From Streptomyces sp. NRRL B-1140 (GTDB taxonomy: Bacteria; Actinomycetota; Actinomycetes; Streptomycetales; Streptomycetaceae), in the NCBI RefSeq assembly GCF_001280065.1, contig NZ_LGEA01000094.1, positions 1 to 64,000 on the forward strand: 64,000 bases of DNA. Direction: 5' to 3'. Numbering within the stretch: position 1 is the stretch's first letter; every line of letters starts with the position of its first letter. The notes under the pieces were generated by a model that did not search any database, was not told where the DNA came from, and saw only the letters and a list, made by a program, of their open reading frames with translations. Positions 17,277-27,494 of this stretch are shown in pieces. The position numbers were made by a program, and so were the translations under genes.

Positions 17277-17315
17277 CGTGTGAACGCCGGGTACCGTCCT
17301 GAGCCAGTTCACACG
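17277..17315 (+). promoter_or_regulatory. Inverted repeat upstream of msiK
   Basis: CGTGTGAAC (17277-17285) and GTTCACACG (17307-17315) form perfect 9-base inverted arms, 21 bases apart and centred about 115 bases before the msiK start. They could be a split operator. I do not recognise the regulator. Confidence 0.4.
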
Positions 17316-17410
17316 CGTGGACTACACCACAACGGCGATCACCGTCGTGGCACCGCCTTCCTACTCGGATCGTCCGGCACGTTCCTGCCGGTAGAAGGGG
17401 TTCATTCACC

Positions 17411-18499
<1,089 letters not shown>

Positions 18500-18548
18500 T
18501 CAACCAGCAGACGCACAACCCCGGGTGAATCACCCAGGTTGACGAAGA

Positions 18549-18574
18549 GGGCCCCGCGGCGAGCCGCGGGGCCC
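18549..18574 (+). terminator. Terminator hairpin after msiK
   Basis: An 11-bp perfect stem (GGGCCCCGCGG / CCGCGGGGCCC) with a CGAG loop, followed by TTCTCGTTGTC, 50 bases after the msiK stop. Confidence 0.85.
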
Positions 18575-18717
18575 TTCTCGTTGTCGACAAATACCCCGGC
18601 AGACCGGACGTTTCGAGCGTTGTGCGTCAACGCCTTACCCAGAAAGCCTCCCTTTCTCATCCCCCGAACCGGTGACTAAATGTCTACAAACCATTACGGG
18701 GCGCTACCCTCACACGC

Positions 18718-19167
18718 GTGAAGCACTCCATGAACCAACAGACGCGACGCGGCCGGGGCCCCGCCCGCCGGATCGGCCGCACCCTCGCTCTCGTCCTGCC
18801 CGTCGTCCTGGTGCTCTCCGGGACCCTCGCGGTCACCCGAGTCAACTGGTCGGGCAACAACACCGACCCGGTGCTCACCGCCGCGGACACCTCCGTGGGC
18901 ACCCCGCGGGCCGCCAAGCGCGCGCCTCATGAGGTCCTGCGCGACAAGCTGCTCACCGAACTGCAGCAGGAGGACCCGGGCGTCGCCCTCGGCCACCTCC
19001 AGCAGGCCGTCAACGGCCGCCCGTCGCTGGCGAAGCACTGCGTCTCCATCGCCCGGGCCCTCGGCCAGGCCGCCGTCGCGGTCTACGGACCCACCCGCGC
19101 CCAGTCCTACGCGCGCCCGGTCTGCGACACCGCCTTCGCCACCGGCGTCGCCGCCGCGCACAGCTGA
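18718..19167 (+). CDS. Exported or membrane-anchored hypothetical protein
   Basis: A 149-residue protein. A twin-arginine-rich basic start (RRGRGPARRIGR) and one hydrophobic helix (about 20-41) act as signal or anchor. The mature helical domain holds two cysteines (KHCVSIARALG and ARPVCDTAF), probably disulfide-linked. No known family is recognised. Start is GTG 18718 or ATG 18730. The gene is monocistronic between the msiK terminator and the nucleotidyltransferase gene. Confidence 0.6.
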   Translation: MKHSMNQQTRRGRGPARRIGRTLALVLPVVLVLSGTLAVTRVNWSGNNTDPVLTAADTSVGTPRAAKRAPHEVLRDKLLTELQQEDPGVALGHLQQAVNGRPSLAKHCVSIARALGQAAVAVYGPTRAQSYARPVCDTAFATGVAAAHS

Positions 19168-19265
19168 GCACCCGCCCTGCCACCGGGTGGGAGATCCCTA
19201 ACGGCCGACGCGGATTCGATCGCCGGCCGCCGTCCCGGGCGGGACGCCACGTACAGTTCGTCTCC

Positions 19266-19997
19266 ATGAGCGATCCGAGCGCCGCGTCCCGCCCCGTTCA
19301 AGCCGTCGTTCTGGCCGGTGGCCAGGGCTCCCGGCTGCGTCCCTACACCGACGACCGGCCCAAGCCGATGGTCGAGATCCCCGGCACCGGGACGCCGATC
19401 ATCGGCCATCAGCTGTCCTGGCTCGCCGACGAGGGAGTGACGGACGTCGTGGTCTCCTGCGGCCACCTCGCCGAGGTGCTGCAGAAGTGGCTTCAGACCG
19501 CCGAGCTGCCCGTCTCCGTCACGACGGTCGTCGAGCCGGAGCCGCTCGGGCGCGGCGGCGGCCTCAAGTACGCCGCGGCGCACCTCCCTCACCCCGACCA
19601 GCCCTGGTACGCGACGAACGGCGACATCTGGACGCGGTTCTCGCTGCGGGACATGGCCGATTTCCACACCGAGCGGGACGCCGTCGCGACCCTGGCGCTG
19701 GCGCGGCCCCGGCTGCCGTGGGGTGCGGTGCAGACCGACGGCTTCGGGCGCATCACCGACTTCATCGAGGCACCGCCGTCGACGTTCGAGATCAACGCCG
19801 GTGTGTACGTCTTCTCCCCCGAGTTCGCCGGGCTGTTGCCGCACCGGGGGGACCACGAGCGGACGACGTTCCCTCATCTGGCCCGTGAGCGGCGCCTGGC
19901 CGGGTTCACGATCCCCCAGGGGTCGTACTGGCGGGCCATCGACACGGCGAAGGACCTGACCGAGGCGGCGAAGGAACTGGCGGCGCTGGGGCGTTAG
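19266..19997 (+). CDS. Sugar-phosphate nucleotidyltransferase family protein
   Basis: A 243-residue NTP-transferase domain protein. The nucleotide-binding signature is VVLAGGQGSRLRPYTDDRPKPMVEI, and TNGDIWTRFSL contributes the metal-site aspartate. Later segments (INAGVYVFSPEF, GSYWRAIDTAKDL) are as in mannose-1-phosphate guanylyltransferases and glucose-1-phosphate thymidylyltransferases. It lacks the C-terminal beta-helix of longer members. It likely makes an NDP-sugar, but which one cannot be said. The ATG at 19266 starts MSDPSAASRPVQ. Confidence 0.82.
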   Translation: MSDPSAASRPVQAVVLAGGQGSRLRPYTDDRPKPMVEIPGTGTPIIGHQLSWLADEGVTDVVVSCGHLAEVLQKWLQTAELPVSVTTVVEPEPLGRGGGLKYAAAHLPHPDQPWYATNGDIWTRFSLRDMADFHTERDAVATLALARPRLPWGAVQTDGFGRITDFIEAPPSTFEINAGVYVFSPEFAGLLPHRGDHERTTFPHLARERRLAGFTIPQGSYWRAIDTAKDLTEAAKELAALGR

Positions 19998-20031
19998 CCG
20001 TGGCGTGCGGTGCGCTTCGGCTGCAGGCCCG

Positions 20032-20064
20032 TCGTGGCTCGTCGCGCAGTTCCCCGCGCCCCTT
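20032..20064. repeat. Dispersed intergenic repeat, copy 2 (inverted)
   Basis: Contains CGCGCAGTTCCCCGCGCCCC, the reverse complement of the element at 5518-5549. It fills most of the short gap between the nucleotidyltransferase stop and the convergent MFS gene. Confidence 0.7.
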
Positions 20065-20089
20065 GTCGGCTCCGCCTCCCCGGGCTGCC

Positions 20090-21295
20090 TCATCGCACCC
20101 GTGGATGCGGGAAGGCCGCCCGTGTGGTCCAGACGACGCCGAAGGCCGGTACCACGGGGATCAGTGCCATCCACGGGAGCGTCCCCACCGGGAAGGTGCT
20201 CAGCAGTCCCCCGGCCAGGGCTCCTCCCCCGATGCCCACATTGAACGCGGAGACGTACCAGGAGGACGCGGCGTCGGGCGCGGCGGCTCCCAGACGGAGA
20301 ACGCCCGATTGCAACGTCACCGGGAGCGCGGCGAAGGCGACGCCCCACAGAGCGACGGCCGCCACAGCGAGCGGCTGCAGTCGGATGCCTGCACCGAGCA
20401 GGACCAGTGAGCCGGCCATCAGGGCGATGGTGCCGAGCAGAACGGTGTGCGGGCGGCGGTCCACCAGGACACCGACGAGCCACGTCCCCGGCAAGCCTGC
20501 CAGCCCGTACACCGCCAGGAGCATGCCGACGGCGGCCTCGCTGAAGGCGGCGCCGTCGTGCAGGAGGGGGGACACGTAGGTGTACACGGTGAAGTGCCCG
20601 AGGACGAGCAGCGCGGTCGCTGTCACCATGCCTGGCAGGCCGGGCAGGCGCAGCGCGCCGCCGAGCCCTGTCGACCGCGGCGGGGCGGGGCGGTGGGGGA
20701 TTGCGGGCAAGAGCCGCTGGGCGGCGGCGAGTGCCCCGAGACCGAGGGCCGCCGCGGCACAGAAGGCACCGCGCCATCCGACGACGCCGCCGAGGACGGT
20801 GCCCAGGGGGACGCCCAGTACAAGGGCCGCTGAGTTCCCGGCGAAGACGGCGGCCGTTGTGCGGCCCGAGCGGCCGGGCGGGGCGAGCGCGGCCGCGTAT
20901 CCGGCGACGATCGACCAGAAGACGCCGTGCGCCGTTCCGCACAGGAACCGGCCGATCGCCAGGACCGGATAGCTCTCCGAAGCCGCGGAGAGCACGGTGC
21001 CGAGGGAGAAGACCGCACTCACGGCCAGGTAGAGGCGCTTGCGCGGCCGGCCGGCGGTCCAGTGGGTGAGCGGGGCCGCCGTCAGGCCGACCGTGAGGGC
21101 GTACACGGTGACCAGCAGCCCCACCCGTGATCGCGCGACTCCCAGATCGTCGCTGATCGGCGTCAGCAACCCGACCGGCAGCAGCTCCGTGGTGACGACG
21201 ACGAAGGTCGTGGCGGCGAGAACGAGCAGGCCGGCCCGGCGCCCACGCGACGTCAGGTGCGGACCGGCCTGATCCGCGAGGGGCGGTGCGCTCAC
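20090..21295 (-). CDS. MFS efflux transporter, 12-TM DHA1 family
   Basis: A 401-residue membrane exporter. TM1 carries TTFVVVTTELLPVGLLTPISDDLG, which is close to the SotB/AraJ/YdhP branch, and GTAHGVFWSIVAGYAAAL lies in TM4. About 12 hydrophobic helices are present. The GTG start (21295) overlaps the stop of the upstream hydrolase gene as GTGA, so the two are translationally coupled. The cassette is probably controlled by the MerR protein encoded on the other strand. Substrate unknown. Confidence 0.82.
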   Translation of the reverse strand: MSAPPLADQAGPHLTSRGRRAGLLVLAATTFVVVTTELLPVGLLTPISDDLGVARSRVGLLVTVYALTVGLTAAPLTHWTAGRPRKRLYLAVSAVFSLGTVLSAASESYPVLAIGRFLCGTAHGVFWSIVAGYAAALAPPGRSGRTTAAVFAGNSAALVLGVPLGTVLGGVVGWRGAFCAAAALGLGALAAAQRLLPAIPHRPAPPRSTGLGGALRLPGLPGMVTATALLVLGHFTVYTYVSPLLHDGAAFSEAAVGMLLAVYGLAGLPGTWLVGVLVDRRPHTVLLGTIALMAGSLVLLGAGIRLQPLAVAAVALWGVAFAALPVTLQSGVLRLGAAAPDAASSWYVSAFNVGIGGGALAGGLLSTFPVGTLPWMALIPVVPAFGVVWTTRAAFPHPRVR

Positions 21296-22101
21296 GCCGA
21301 CGGAGCGGGGAGCGCGGCGAGGAACCCGCGTACGTGGCGGAGCCAGGCCGCCCGGTCCGCCGGGTTCAGGATGTGGGCGGCGCCGGGCAGTTCGACCAGC
21401 CGGGCGCCCGGGATACCGGCCGCCAGCCGGTACGAGCTCTCGGGCAGCACCAGCCGGTCGCCGGTCGGCACCGCCACCAGGGTCGGGGCGGACACCTTCG
21501 CCAGGTCGGCCCGGACGTCCACACGGGAGACCAGGTCGAAGTGGTCCGGCATGCCCGGCGGCATCGCGGCCAGAGCCCGGGCGACCGGTTCGTCGAGGGC
21601 GGCCGGTTCGAGGTCCACCAGGTCCGCCGGGGACATGCAGGACAGCAGGGCGAGCCGAGCCACGTCCTCCCACTGACCCGCGGCCGCGAGGGACGTGATC
21701 AGCCGGGCGGCGAGCGCCAGGACGGGGTCGGCGGCAGCGAAGCCGGCGGTGAGGACGAGGGCTCGCACCCGGTCGGGGTGCCGGGTGGCGATCCGGACGG
21801 CCACGGCGCTGCCGAGGGACTCCCCGAGCACGGCGAACGTGTCCTGTCCGGCCGCGACGGCGGCCTCGACCAGGCGATCGGCGAGGTCGTCCAGCCTCAG
21901 GGGTGCCACGGCTGTTGCGGAGCCACCGGACCCGGGGTAGTGCGGACCGACCAGCGTGTGGTCCTGGGCTAGATCGTCGAGGACGAGGCCGAAGTTGCCT
22001 TCGATGCTGCCGCCCGCACCATGGGCCAGCAGCAGCGCGGGGCCGCGCCCCTGCACGAGAACGTCGAGGTGAGAGGCGGGAAGTGCGTGATCAGTGGTCA
22101 T
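21292..22101 (-). CDS. Alpha/beta hydrolase
   Basis: A 269-residue alpha/beta-fold hydrolase. The oxyanion segment is LLAHGAGGS, the nucleophile elbow is VLGESLGSA (Ser), an acid is supplied around VAVPTGDRLV, and the catalytic His is in LPGAAHILNP. It may hydrolyse an ester or lactone. It is the first gene of an operon with an MFS exporter, pointing to modification and export of a small molecule. ATG 22101 (MTTDHALPAS) lies immediately after the MerR-type promoter; the upstream in-frame ATGs overlap that promoter and are rejected. Confidence 0.82.
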   Translation of the reverse strand: MTTDHALPASHLDVLVQGRGPALLLAHGAGGSIEGNFGLVLDDLAQDHTLVGPHYPGSGGSATAVAPLRLDDLADRLVEAAVAAGQDTFAVLGESLGSAVAVRIATRHPDRVRALVLTAGFAAADPVLALAARLITSLAAAGQWEDVARLALLSCMSPADLVDLEPAALDEPVARALAAMPPGMPDHFDLVSRVDVRADLAKVSAPTLVAVPTGDRLVLPESSYRLAAGIPGARLVELPGAAHILNPADRAAWLRHVRGFLAALPAPSA

Positions 22102-22108
22102 GCCGCCG

Positions 22109-22140
22109 ACGCTAAACTCCGACATCAGTGTCAGAGTCAA
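22109..22140 (-). promoter_or_regulatory. MerR-type promoter/operator of the hydrolase-MFS operon
   Basis: On the minus strand a TTGACT -35 (22140-22135) and a TAGCGT -10 (22114-22109) are 20 bp apart. Between them lies the inverted repeat CTCTGACA-CTGA-TGTCGGAG (22117-22136), one mismatch per arm pair. Overlong spacing filled by a dyad is the hallmark of promoters activated by MerR proteins, and a merR gene starts 46 bases away. Confidence 0.75.
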
Positions 22141-22181
22141 ATCCCGGCGCGGGCAAAAGGAGTGGGAATGGGGCGAGCGGC

Positions 22182-22565
22182 ATGCGCATGAAGGAGATGG
22201 TGCGGCGCACCGGCGTCCACGAGCGGCTGCTGCGCTACTACGAACAGCAAGGCCTCCTGACGCCCGAAAGGCTGCCCAGCGGCTACCGCGTCTACGGCGA
22301 GTCGGACGTCGAGACCGTGCGCCGCATCCGCTGTCTGCTGGCCGCAGGCCTTCCGACCGCTCTGATCTCTCAGGTCCTGCCGTGCATCCGGGCGGACGAC
22401 GAGCGCCTCCTCCCCACCTGCCCGGACCTTCTCGCCCGGCTGCGCCGGGAGGGCGAGCGCATCACCCGCGCCATCGAGGACCTCCAGGCGTCCCACGCGA
22501 TCCTCGACTCCATCATCGCCGCCGCGCCCCCTGAGGGCGCCGCGGCGCCGGCGTCGCCCGCCTAG
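22182..22565 (+). CDS. MerR family transcriptional regulator
   Basis: A 127-residue MerR protein. The winged helix-turn-helix at the N-terminus reads MKEMVRRTGVHERLLRYYEQQGLLTPERLPSGYRVYGESDVETVRRI. A short coiled-coil dimerisation helix (about 75-110) and a brief tail follow, with no cysteine metal site or large ligand domain. It should bind the dyad in the divergent promoter and control the hydrolase-exporter operon. ATG 22182 or 22188 may be the start; the upstream part of the frame covers the operator. Confidence 0.85.
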   Translation: MRMKEMVRRTGVHERLLRYYEQQGLLTPERLPSGYRVYGESDVETVRRIRCLLAAGLPTALISQVLPCIRADDERLLPTCPDLLARLRREGERITRAIEDLQASHAILDSIIAAAPPEGAAAPASPA

Positions 22566-22573
22566 CGTGCGAA

Positions 22574-22600
22574 GGCCCCGCATCTGCGTGATGCGGGGCC
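22574..22600. terminator. Bidirectional terminator hairpin
   Basis: An 11-bp perfect stem (GGCCCCGCATC / GATGCGGGGCC) with a TGCGT loop between convergent merR and the doxX-family gene. Confidence 0.85.
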
Positions 22601-22645
22601 CTCTGGTGTTCTGGCCTTCCGGCGTTCCGGCGTTCCGGCCGGGTG

Positions 22646-24322
22646 CTAGCCCAGCAAGCCGCCCACCAGGCCCGGGCGGCCCGTGGAGGAGGATCCTCCG
22701 CTGCCCGAGCCGCCCGTCGAGCTCGAACCGCCCGTCGCCGCGCCGCCGGAGGTGGGGCCGGTCGTGGTGCTCGGGGCCTCGTCGGCCGGGGAGGTCTGCC
22801 GGGGTGGTGCCTGGCCCGCGGTGCCCTGGGTCTGGCTGGGGGAACCACCCGTGACGGTGCCGGTGTCGCGGGTGGCGTCGGGCCTGGTCGTGGTACCCGC
22901 GCTGGGGCTTGCCGAGCCGGCCGTGGCGCCCTGAGTGGGCGAGGAGGAAGCCGACGGGGTCTGCTTCTGCTTGCGCTTGCCGGGCTCGCCGGGGAGCGGG
23001 GAACCGGGCAGCTCGTTGCGCGGGGCCTCGCCGGGGCCCGGGACGACGACCCGGTCGGCGTCACGGACGGCGCCGCCGAGCAGCGAGCCGACGAGCAGGG
23101 TGACGCCGGTGGCGATGGCGGTGACGAGGGCGCCGCGCCGCAGCACGTAGCGGCGCAGGTCCCAGATATCGGCGCGCGGGCCGAGACGACGCCAGGCGCT
23201 GCCGGCCAGGCGGCCGTCCACGGAGTAGACGGGGGCACCGGCGATGATCAGCGGGGACCAGGCGGCGAGGTAGATGATGTCGGGGGTCTCGTAGGCGGGG
23301 ACGCTCTTCCAGCTGACCGTGACGAGCAGCGCCGCCGACAGCAGGGCGCCCAGGCAGGCGGCGACGCGCTGCCAGCAGCCCAGCACCGTCAGGACGCCGA
23401 CGATGACCTGCGCGAAGGCGATGACCAGGCCGGCGCCGACCGGGTGCTCCAGGGCGAACTGGCGCAGCGGCTCGGCGACTTCCCACGGGTGCAGGGTGTT
23501 GAGCCACTTGACCATGGAGCCGCGCTTGCCGCCTTCGAAGTAGACGGGGTCGCACAGCTTGCCCATGCCGGCATAGATGGAGATGAAGCCGAGGAAGACG
23601 CGCAGCGGGAGCAGGACGACGCCGAGGTTCATCCGGCGCCCAGGGTAGTACGCGTGCCGGGCCGGGTCGTCGCCGTGCCGCTTGGCCCGGTGCCCGAGGC
23701 CGTCGGCTTCGGCGTCGGACTCCTCGAACTCGTCGTCTTCGTAGGCGGGTTCGTCGTAGGCACTGCCGACCGTGCGCATGGGCGGCAGCAGCCGGGCGCC
23801 GTCGGCGGGGTCGTGGGTGCGCTGCGGGCCGACGACCGGGGTCTCGACGGTCTGGGCGAGGTCGCCCTCGTAGCCGTCGCCGCCGTAGCCCGCGCCCTGG
23901 TAGCCGGGGCCGGCGTAGCCCGGGCCCACGCGGGAGATCACCTGGGTGGCTCCCGCGTCGGGCTCGTCGGCGTGGCGGACGCTCTCGTGCCGCACGGCCT
24001 GCAGGAGCCGGTGCGCGCCGGTGTCGTCGGGTGCGGATCTGCCGCTCCAGACGACGGGCCGGCGGCGGGCGGTGGCCCCGTCCGCCCCGCCCCTCACCTG
24101 GGGGATGCGGGCGGTGTCCTCGGTGGCGGTCAGATGCCGTGCGACCCGGGCGGACTGGACGCGACGCGTCGAGACGCCCAACTGCACGCGGAAACTCGCG
24201 TGATTGACGATGACCTGCGCCGGGTCGCTCGGCACCTTCACCATGCTCAGCGCGGGAGCGTCGTCGAGTCCCGACGAGCGGTCCCCCGTGGGTGTGCGGG
24301 GTGTTCTGGTGTCCACACTCAT
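22646..24322 (-). CDS. DoxX family membrane protein with long disordered termini
   Basis: A 558-residue protein. The first 230 residues are polar and disordered, with Tyr/Gly repeats (GYAGPGYQGAGYGGDGY). A DoxX core follows (about 235-420) with four or five membrane helices, starting LGVVLLPLRVFLGFISIYAGMGKLCDPVYF. The C-terminal 120 residues are rich in Ser, Thr, Pro and Gly and end SSSTGRPGLVGGLLG. DoxX proteins are linked to redox and thiol homeostasis in actinobacteria; the extensions are unusual and may be interaction or sugar-attachment regions. It is monocistronic. Confidence 0.82.
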   Translation of the reverse strand: MSVDTRTPRTPTGDRSSGLDDAPALSMVKVPSDPAQVIVNHASFRVQLGVSTRRVQSARVARHLTATEDTARIPQVRGGADGATARRRPVVWSGRSAPDDTGAHRLLQAVRHESVRHADEPDAGATQVISRVGPGYAGPGYQGAGYGGDGYEGDLAQTVETPVVGPQRTHDPADGARLLPPMRTVGSAYDEPAYEDDEFEESDAEADGLGHRAKRHGDDPARHAYYPGRRMNLGVVLLPLRVFLGFISIYAGMGKLCDPVYFEGGKRGSMVKWLNTLHPWEVAEPLRQFALEHPVGAGLVIAFAQVIVGVLTVLGCWQRVAACLGALLSAALLVTVSWKSVPAYETPDIIYLAAWSPLIIAGAPVYSVDGRLAGSAWRRLGPRADIWDLRRYVLRRGALVTAIATGVTLLVGSLLGGAVRDADRVVVPGPGEAPRNELPGSPLPGEPGKRKQKQTPSASSSPTQGATAGSASPSAGTTTRPDATRDTGTVTGGSPSQTQGTAGQAPPRQTSPADEAPSTTTGPTSGGAATGGSSSTGGSGSGGSSSTGRPGLVGGLLG

Positions 24323-24450
24323 CTAACCGAGTGATGTCGCGTTAGGACACTGCTTTGACCCGCCGGATCTGTCCGGACCCCGTCAAGCTTGCCCTTGTCG
24401 CCCCGATGACACCGGAATTACCCCGTACGGGTGAAGTTCCGGACGCCTGT

Positions 24451-25392
24451 TCAGCGACGTCGGCGCGCCGCCTCGTACAGCACGATCCCCGCCGCCACAC
24501 CGGCGTTGAGCGACTCGGCGCCACCCGGCATCGGGATCCGCACCCGGAAGTCGCAGGTCTCCCCGACCAGCCGGGACAGCCCCTTGCCCTCGCTGCCGAC
24601 GACGATGACGACGGGGCCGTCCAGCGCCTCCAGCTCACCGAGCTCCGACTCACCGTCGGCGGCCAGGCCGACGACCGCGATACCGGCCTTCTTGTACGCC
24701 TCCAGCGCCCGGGTCAGGTTGGTGGCGCGGGCGACCGGGGTGCGGGCCGCCGTACCGGCGGACGTCTTCCAGGCACCGGCCGTCATGCCGGCCGCGCGGC
24801 GCTCCGGGACGACGACGCCATGACCGCCGAAGGCGGAGACGGAGCGGACGACCGCGCCGAGGTTGCGCGGGTCGGTGACACCGTCCAGGGCGACGATCAG
24901 CGGGTCCTCGCCGTCGTCGTGGGCGGCGGCCACCAGGTCCTCGGGGTGCGCGTACTCGTACGGCGGGACCTGCAGGACCAGGCCCTGGTGGTTGAGGCCG
25001 TTGGTCATCCGGTCCAGCTCGGGACGCGGGGCCTCCATGAGGTTGATGCCGCCGCGCTCGGCGGCGACCTGGAGGGCCTCGCGCACCCGCTCGTCGTTGT
25101 CGATGAACTGCTGGACGTAGAGGGTCGAGGCCGGGACGCCCTCGCGCAGCGCCTCCAGGACCGGGTTGCGTCCGACGACCAGTTCCGACGTGCCCTTGCC
25201 GCCGCGGCCGCGCACGGTGGGCCGGCGTACGGCCTGCTTCGCCTTGGCGTTGGCGACGCGGTTCTTCTTGTGTCCCTTGCGCATCTCGGCGGGCGGCGTG
25301 GGGCCCTTGCCTTCCAGGCCCCGGCGCCGCTGGCCGCCACTGCCGACCTGCGCGCCCTTCTTGCCGGACATGCGGCGGTTGTTGGCTGCCAT
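24451..25392 (-). CDS. rlmB: 23S rRNA (guanosine-2'-O-)-methyltransferase RlmB
   Basis: A 313-residue SpoU/TrmH-family methyltransferase that modifies the 23S rRNA peptidyl-transferase region (G2251 in E. coli numbering). A basic 70-residue N-terminal extension precedes the substrate-binding domain ([17 protein letters not shown]). The knotted SAM-binding domain carries motif 1 [21 protein letters not shown], motif 2 [12 protein letters not shown] and motif 3 [18 protein letters not shown]. It lies 110 bases downstream of cysS in the same direction, the usual actinobacterial order. Confidence 0.92.
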   Translation of the reverse strand: MAANNRRMSGKKGAQVGSGGQRRRGLEGKGPTPPAEMRKGHKKNRVANAKAKQAVRRPTVRGRGGKGTSELVVGRNPVLEALREGVPASTLYVQQFIDNDERVREALQVAAERGGINLMEAPRPELDRMTNGLNHQGLVLQVPPYEYAHPEDLVAAAHDDGEDPLIVALDGVTDPRNLGAVVRSVSAFGGHGVVVPERRAAGMTAGAWKTSAGTAARTPVARATNLTRALEAYKKAGIAVVGLAADGESELGELEALDGPVVIVVGSEGKGLSRLVGETCDFRVRIPMPGGAESLNAGVAAGIVLYEAARRRR

Positions 25393-25447
25393 GACCTACC
25401 TGTCTCTGCTGTCGCCCTGAGGCGGTGAAGTGCGTACGTCTGTGAAG

Positions 25448-25475
25448 TGTGCCGCCCGGAGGCCCGGACGGCACA
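25448..25475 (-). terminator. Possible terminator hairpin between cysS and rlmB
   Basis: A 7-bp outer stem (TGTGCCG / CGGCACA) with additional internal CCGG pairing lies 28 bases after the cysS stop. It may attenuate rather than stop read-through into rlmB. Confidence 0.45.
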
Positions 25476-25502
25476 ATCGATCTTCCGGCCGCGGCCGTGC
25501 GG

Positions 25503-26900
25503 CTAGCGCGGGCCGAGGCTCCAGCGCGGGCCCTGCGGGCTGTCCTCGATGACCAGACCGGACTGCCCGAGCTGGTCGCGGATGGCGTCGGCGGTGGGCC
25601 AGTCCTTGCGGGCCCGGGCGGCCTCGCGCTGGTCGAGGACCATGCGCACGAGCGTGTCCACCACGCCGTGCAGGTCCTCGCCGCGGTCGCCCTCCCCGGC
25701 CCACTGGGCATCCAGCGGGTCCAGGCCGAGCACGCCGAGCATCGCGCGGACCTCGGCGAGCCGGGCCACGGCGGCTTCCTTGTCGTCGGCGGCCAGCGCG
25801 CTGTTGCCCTGCCGGACGGTGGTGTGCACCACGGCGAGCGCCTGCGGCACGCCCAGGTCGTCGTCCATGGCCTCGGCGAAGGCGAGCGGCACCTCGGGGG
25901 CGGGCTCGACCACGCCGGCCTTCTCCACCACGCGCTGCACGAAGCCCTCGATGCGCGCGAACGCCGACTCGGCCTCGCGCAGCGCCTCCTCGCTGTACTC
26001 GATCATCGAGCGGTAGTGCGGGGTGCCGAGGTAGTAGCGCAGCACGATGGGCCGCCAGCGCTTGACCATCTCGCTGACCAGGACCGAGTTGCCGAGCGAC
26101 TTGGACATCTTCTCGCCGCTCATGGTGACCCAGGCGTTGTGCACCCAGTACCGGGCGAACTCGTCACCGTAGGCCTTGGCCTGGGCGATCTCGTTCTCGT
26201 GGTGCGGGAAGACCAGGTCCAGGCCTCCGCCGTGGATGTCGAAGGCGGCCCCGAGGTACTTGTGCGCCATCGCCGAGCACTCCAGGTGCCAGCCGGGCCG
26301 GCCGCGTCCCCACGGCGTCTCCCAGTCGGGCTCGCCGGGCTTGGTGGCCTTCCACATGGCGAAGTCGCGCGGGTCGCGCTTGCCGGTGATGCCCTCCTCG
26401 GCGGGCTGCCGCATCTCGTCGAGATCCTGCCGGGACAGCTCCAGGTAGGAGGGCCAGGAGCGGACGTCGAAGTAGACGCTGCCGTCGGCCTCGTAGGCGT
26501 GCCCGCGCTCGATGAGGCCGCGCATCATCTCGACCATCTCGGTGATGTGGCCGGTGGCACGCGGCTCGTAGGTGGGCGGCAGGCAACCGAGCGCGGTGTA
26601 ACCGTCGTTGAAGGCCCGCTCGTTCTCGTAGCCGATGGCCCACCAGGGCCGGTTCTGGTCGGCCGACTTGGCGATGATCTTGTCGTCGATGTCCGTCACG
26701 TTCCGCACGAACGTGACGTCGTAGCCGCGGTGGGCGAACCAGCGGCGCATGATGTCGAAGTTCAGCCCGGAGCGGATGTGGCCGATGTGCGGGGCGGCCT
26801 GCACGGTGGCACCACACAGGTAGATCGAGACGCAACCCGGCTGGAGCGGGGAGAAATCACGGATCTGCCGGGCGCTGGTGTCGTACAGGCGAATAGTCAC
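25503..26900 (-). CDS. cysS: Cysteinyl-tRNA synthetase
   Basis: A 465-residue class I tRNA synthetase that charges tRNA-Cys. The HIGH motif is [10 protein letters not shown], the KMSKS loop is [10 protein letters not shown], and zinc ligands include the cysteine in YLCGATVQ and [15 protein letters not shown]. The C-terminal DALR and anticodon-binding helical region follows. GTG 26900 ([16 protein letters not shown]) is used because the conserved protein begins there; the frame upstream to 26975 is not conserved-looking. Its neighbours rlmB and ispF are in the normal actinobacterial order. Confidence 0.95.
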   Translation of the reverse strand: MTIRLYDTSARQIRDFSPLQPGCVSIYLCGATVQAAPHIGHIRSGLNFDIMRRWFAHRGYDVTFVRNVTDIDDKIIAKSADQNRPWWAIGYENERAFNDGYTALGCLPPTYEPRATGHITEMVEMMRGLIERGHAYEADGSVYFDVRSWPSYLELSRQDLDEMRQPAEEGITGKRDPRDFAMWKATKPGEPDWETPWGRGRPGWHLECSAMAHKYLGAAFDIHGGGLDLVFPHHENEIAQAKAYGDEFARYWVHNAWVTMSGEKMSKSLGNSVLVSEMVKRWRPIVLRYYLGTPHYRSMIEYSEEALREAESAFARIEGFVQRVVEKAGVVEPAPEVPLAFAEAMDDDLGVPQALAVVHTTVRQGNSALAADDKEAAVARLAEVRAMLGVLGLDPLDAQWAGEGDRGEDLHGVVDTLVRMVLDQREAARARKDWPTADAIRDQLGQSGLVIEDSPQGPRWSLGPR

Positions 26901-26999
26901 CCCTCCAGGGTAGTGGGCCCCGGGGTGTGCCTCGGGTACTTCACCTCGGGGCGTCCGGATTCGTGACCTGGCCAACGCGAACGCCCCGGGCGCCCGCCC

Positions 27000-27494
27000 T
27001 CAGCCGGCGCGCACGACCAGGGCCGTGGCCACGGCCATCAGCCCTTCCTCCCGGCCGGGGAAGCCCAGCCCGTCCGTCGTCGCACCCGAGACCGACACCG
27101 GGGCTCCGGCCGCATCCGACAGGAGCTTCTGGGCCTCGTCCCTGCGTTTGCCGATCTTCGGGCGGGGGCCCACGACCTGCACGGCGATGTTGCCGATCCG
27201 GAATCCGGCCTCGCGCACGATGCGCGCGGCCTCCGTCAGGAGGGTGACGCCGGAGGCGCCCGACCACTCGGGGCGGCCCGTGCCGAAGTGCTGCCCGAGG
27301 TCGCCGAGGCCGGCGGCGGAGAAGAGGGCGTTGCAGGCGGCGTGGGCCACGACGTCCGCGTCGGAGTGGCCGGCCAGGCCCGGACCCGCGTCCTCCCACT
27401 TCAGGCCGGCGCACCACAGCTCACGGCCCTCCTCGAAGGCGTGGATGTCGGTGCCGATGCCTACCTGGGGCAGAACAGGCTGGTCAGAAGCCAT
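27000..27494 (-). CDS. ispF: 2-C-methyl-D-erythritol 2,4-cyclodiphosphate synthase
   Basis: The 164-residue enzyme closes the cyclic diphosphate in the MEP isoprenoid pathway. Metal ligands are visible in GIGTDIHAF (DxH) and [14 protein letters not shown] (His), and the terminal [15 protein letters not shown] contacts CDP. Its start lies 11 bases inside the end of ispD, so the two MEP-pathway genes form a tightly coupled operon. Standard length. Confidence 0.94.
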   Translation of the reverse strand: MASDQPVLPQVGIGTDIHAFEEGRELWCAGLKWEDAGPGLAGHSDADVVAHAACNALFSAAGLGDLGQHFGTGRPEWSGASGVTLLTEAARIVREAGFRIGNIAVQVVGPRPKIGKRRDEAQKLLSDAAGAPVSVSGATTDGLGFPGREEGLMAVATALVVRAG

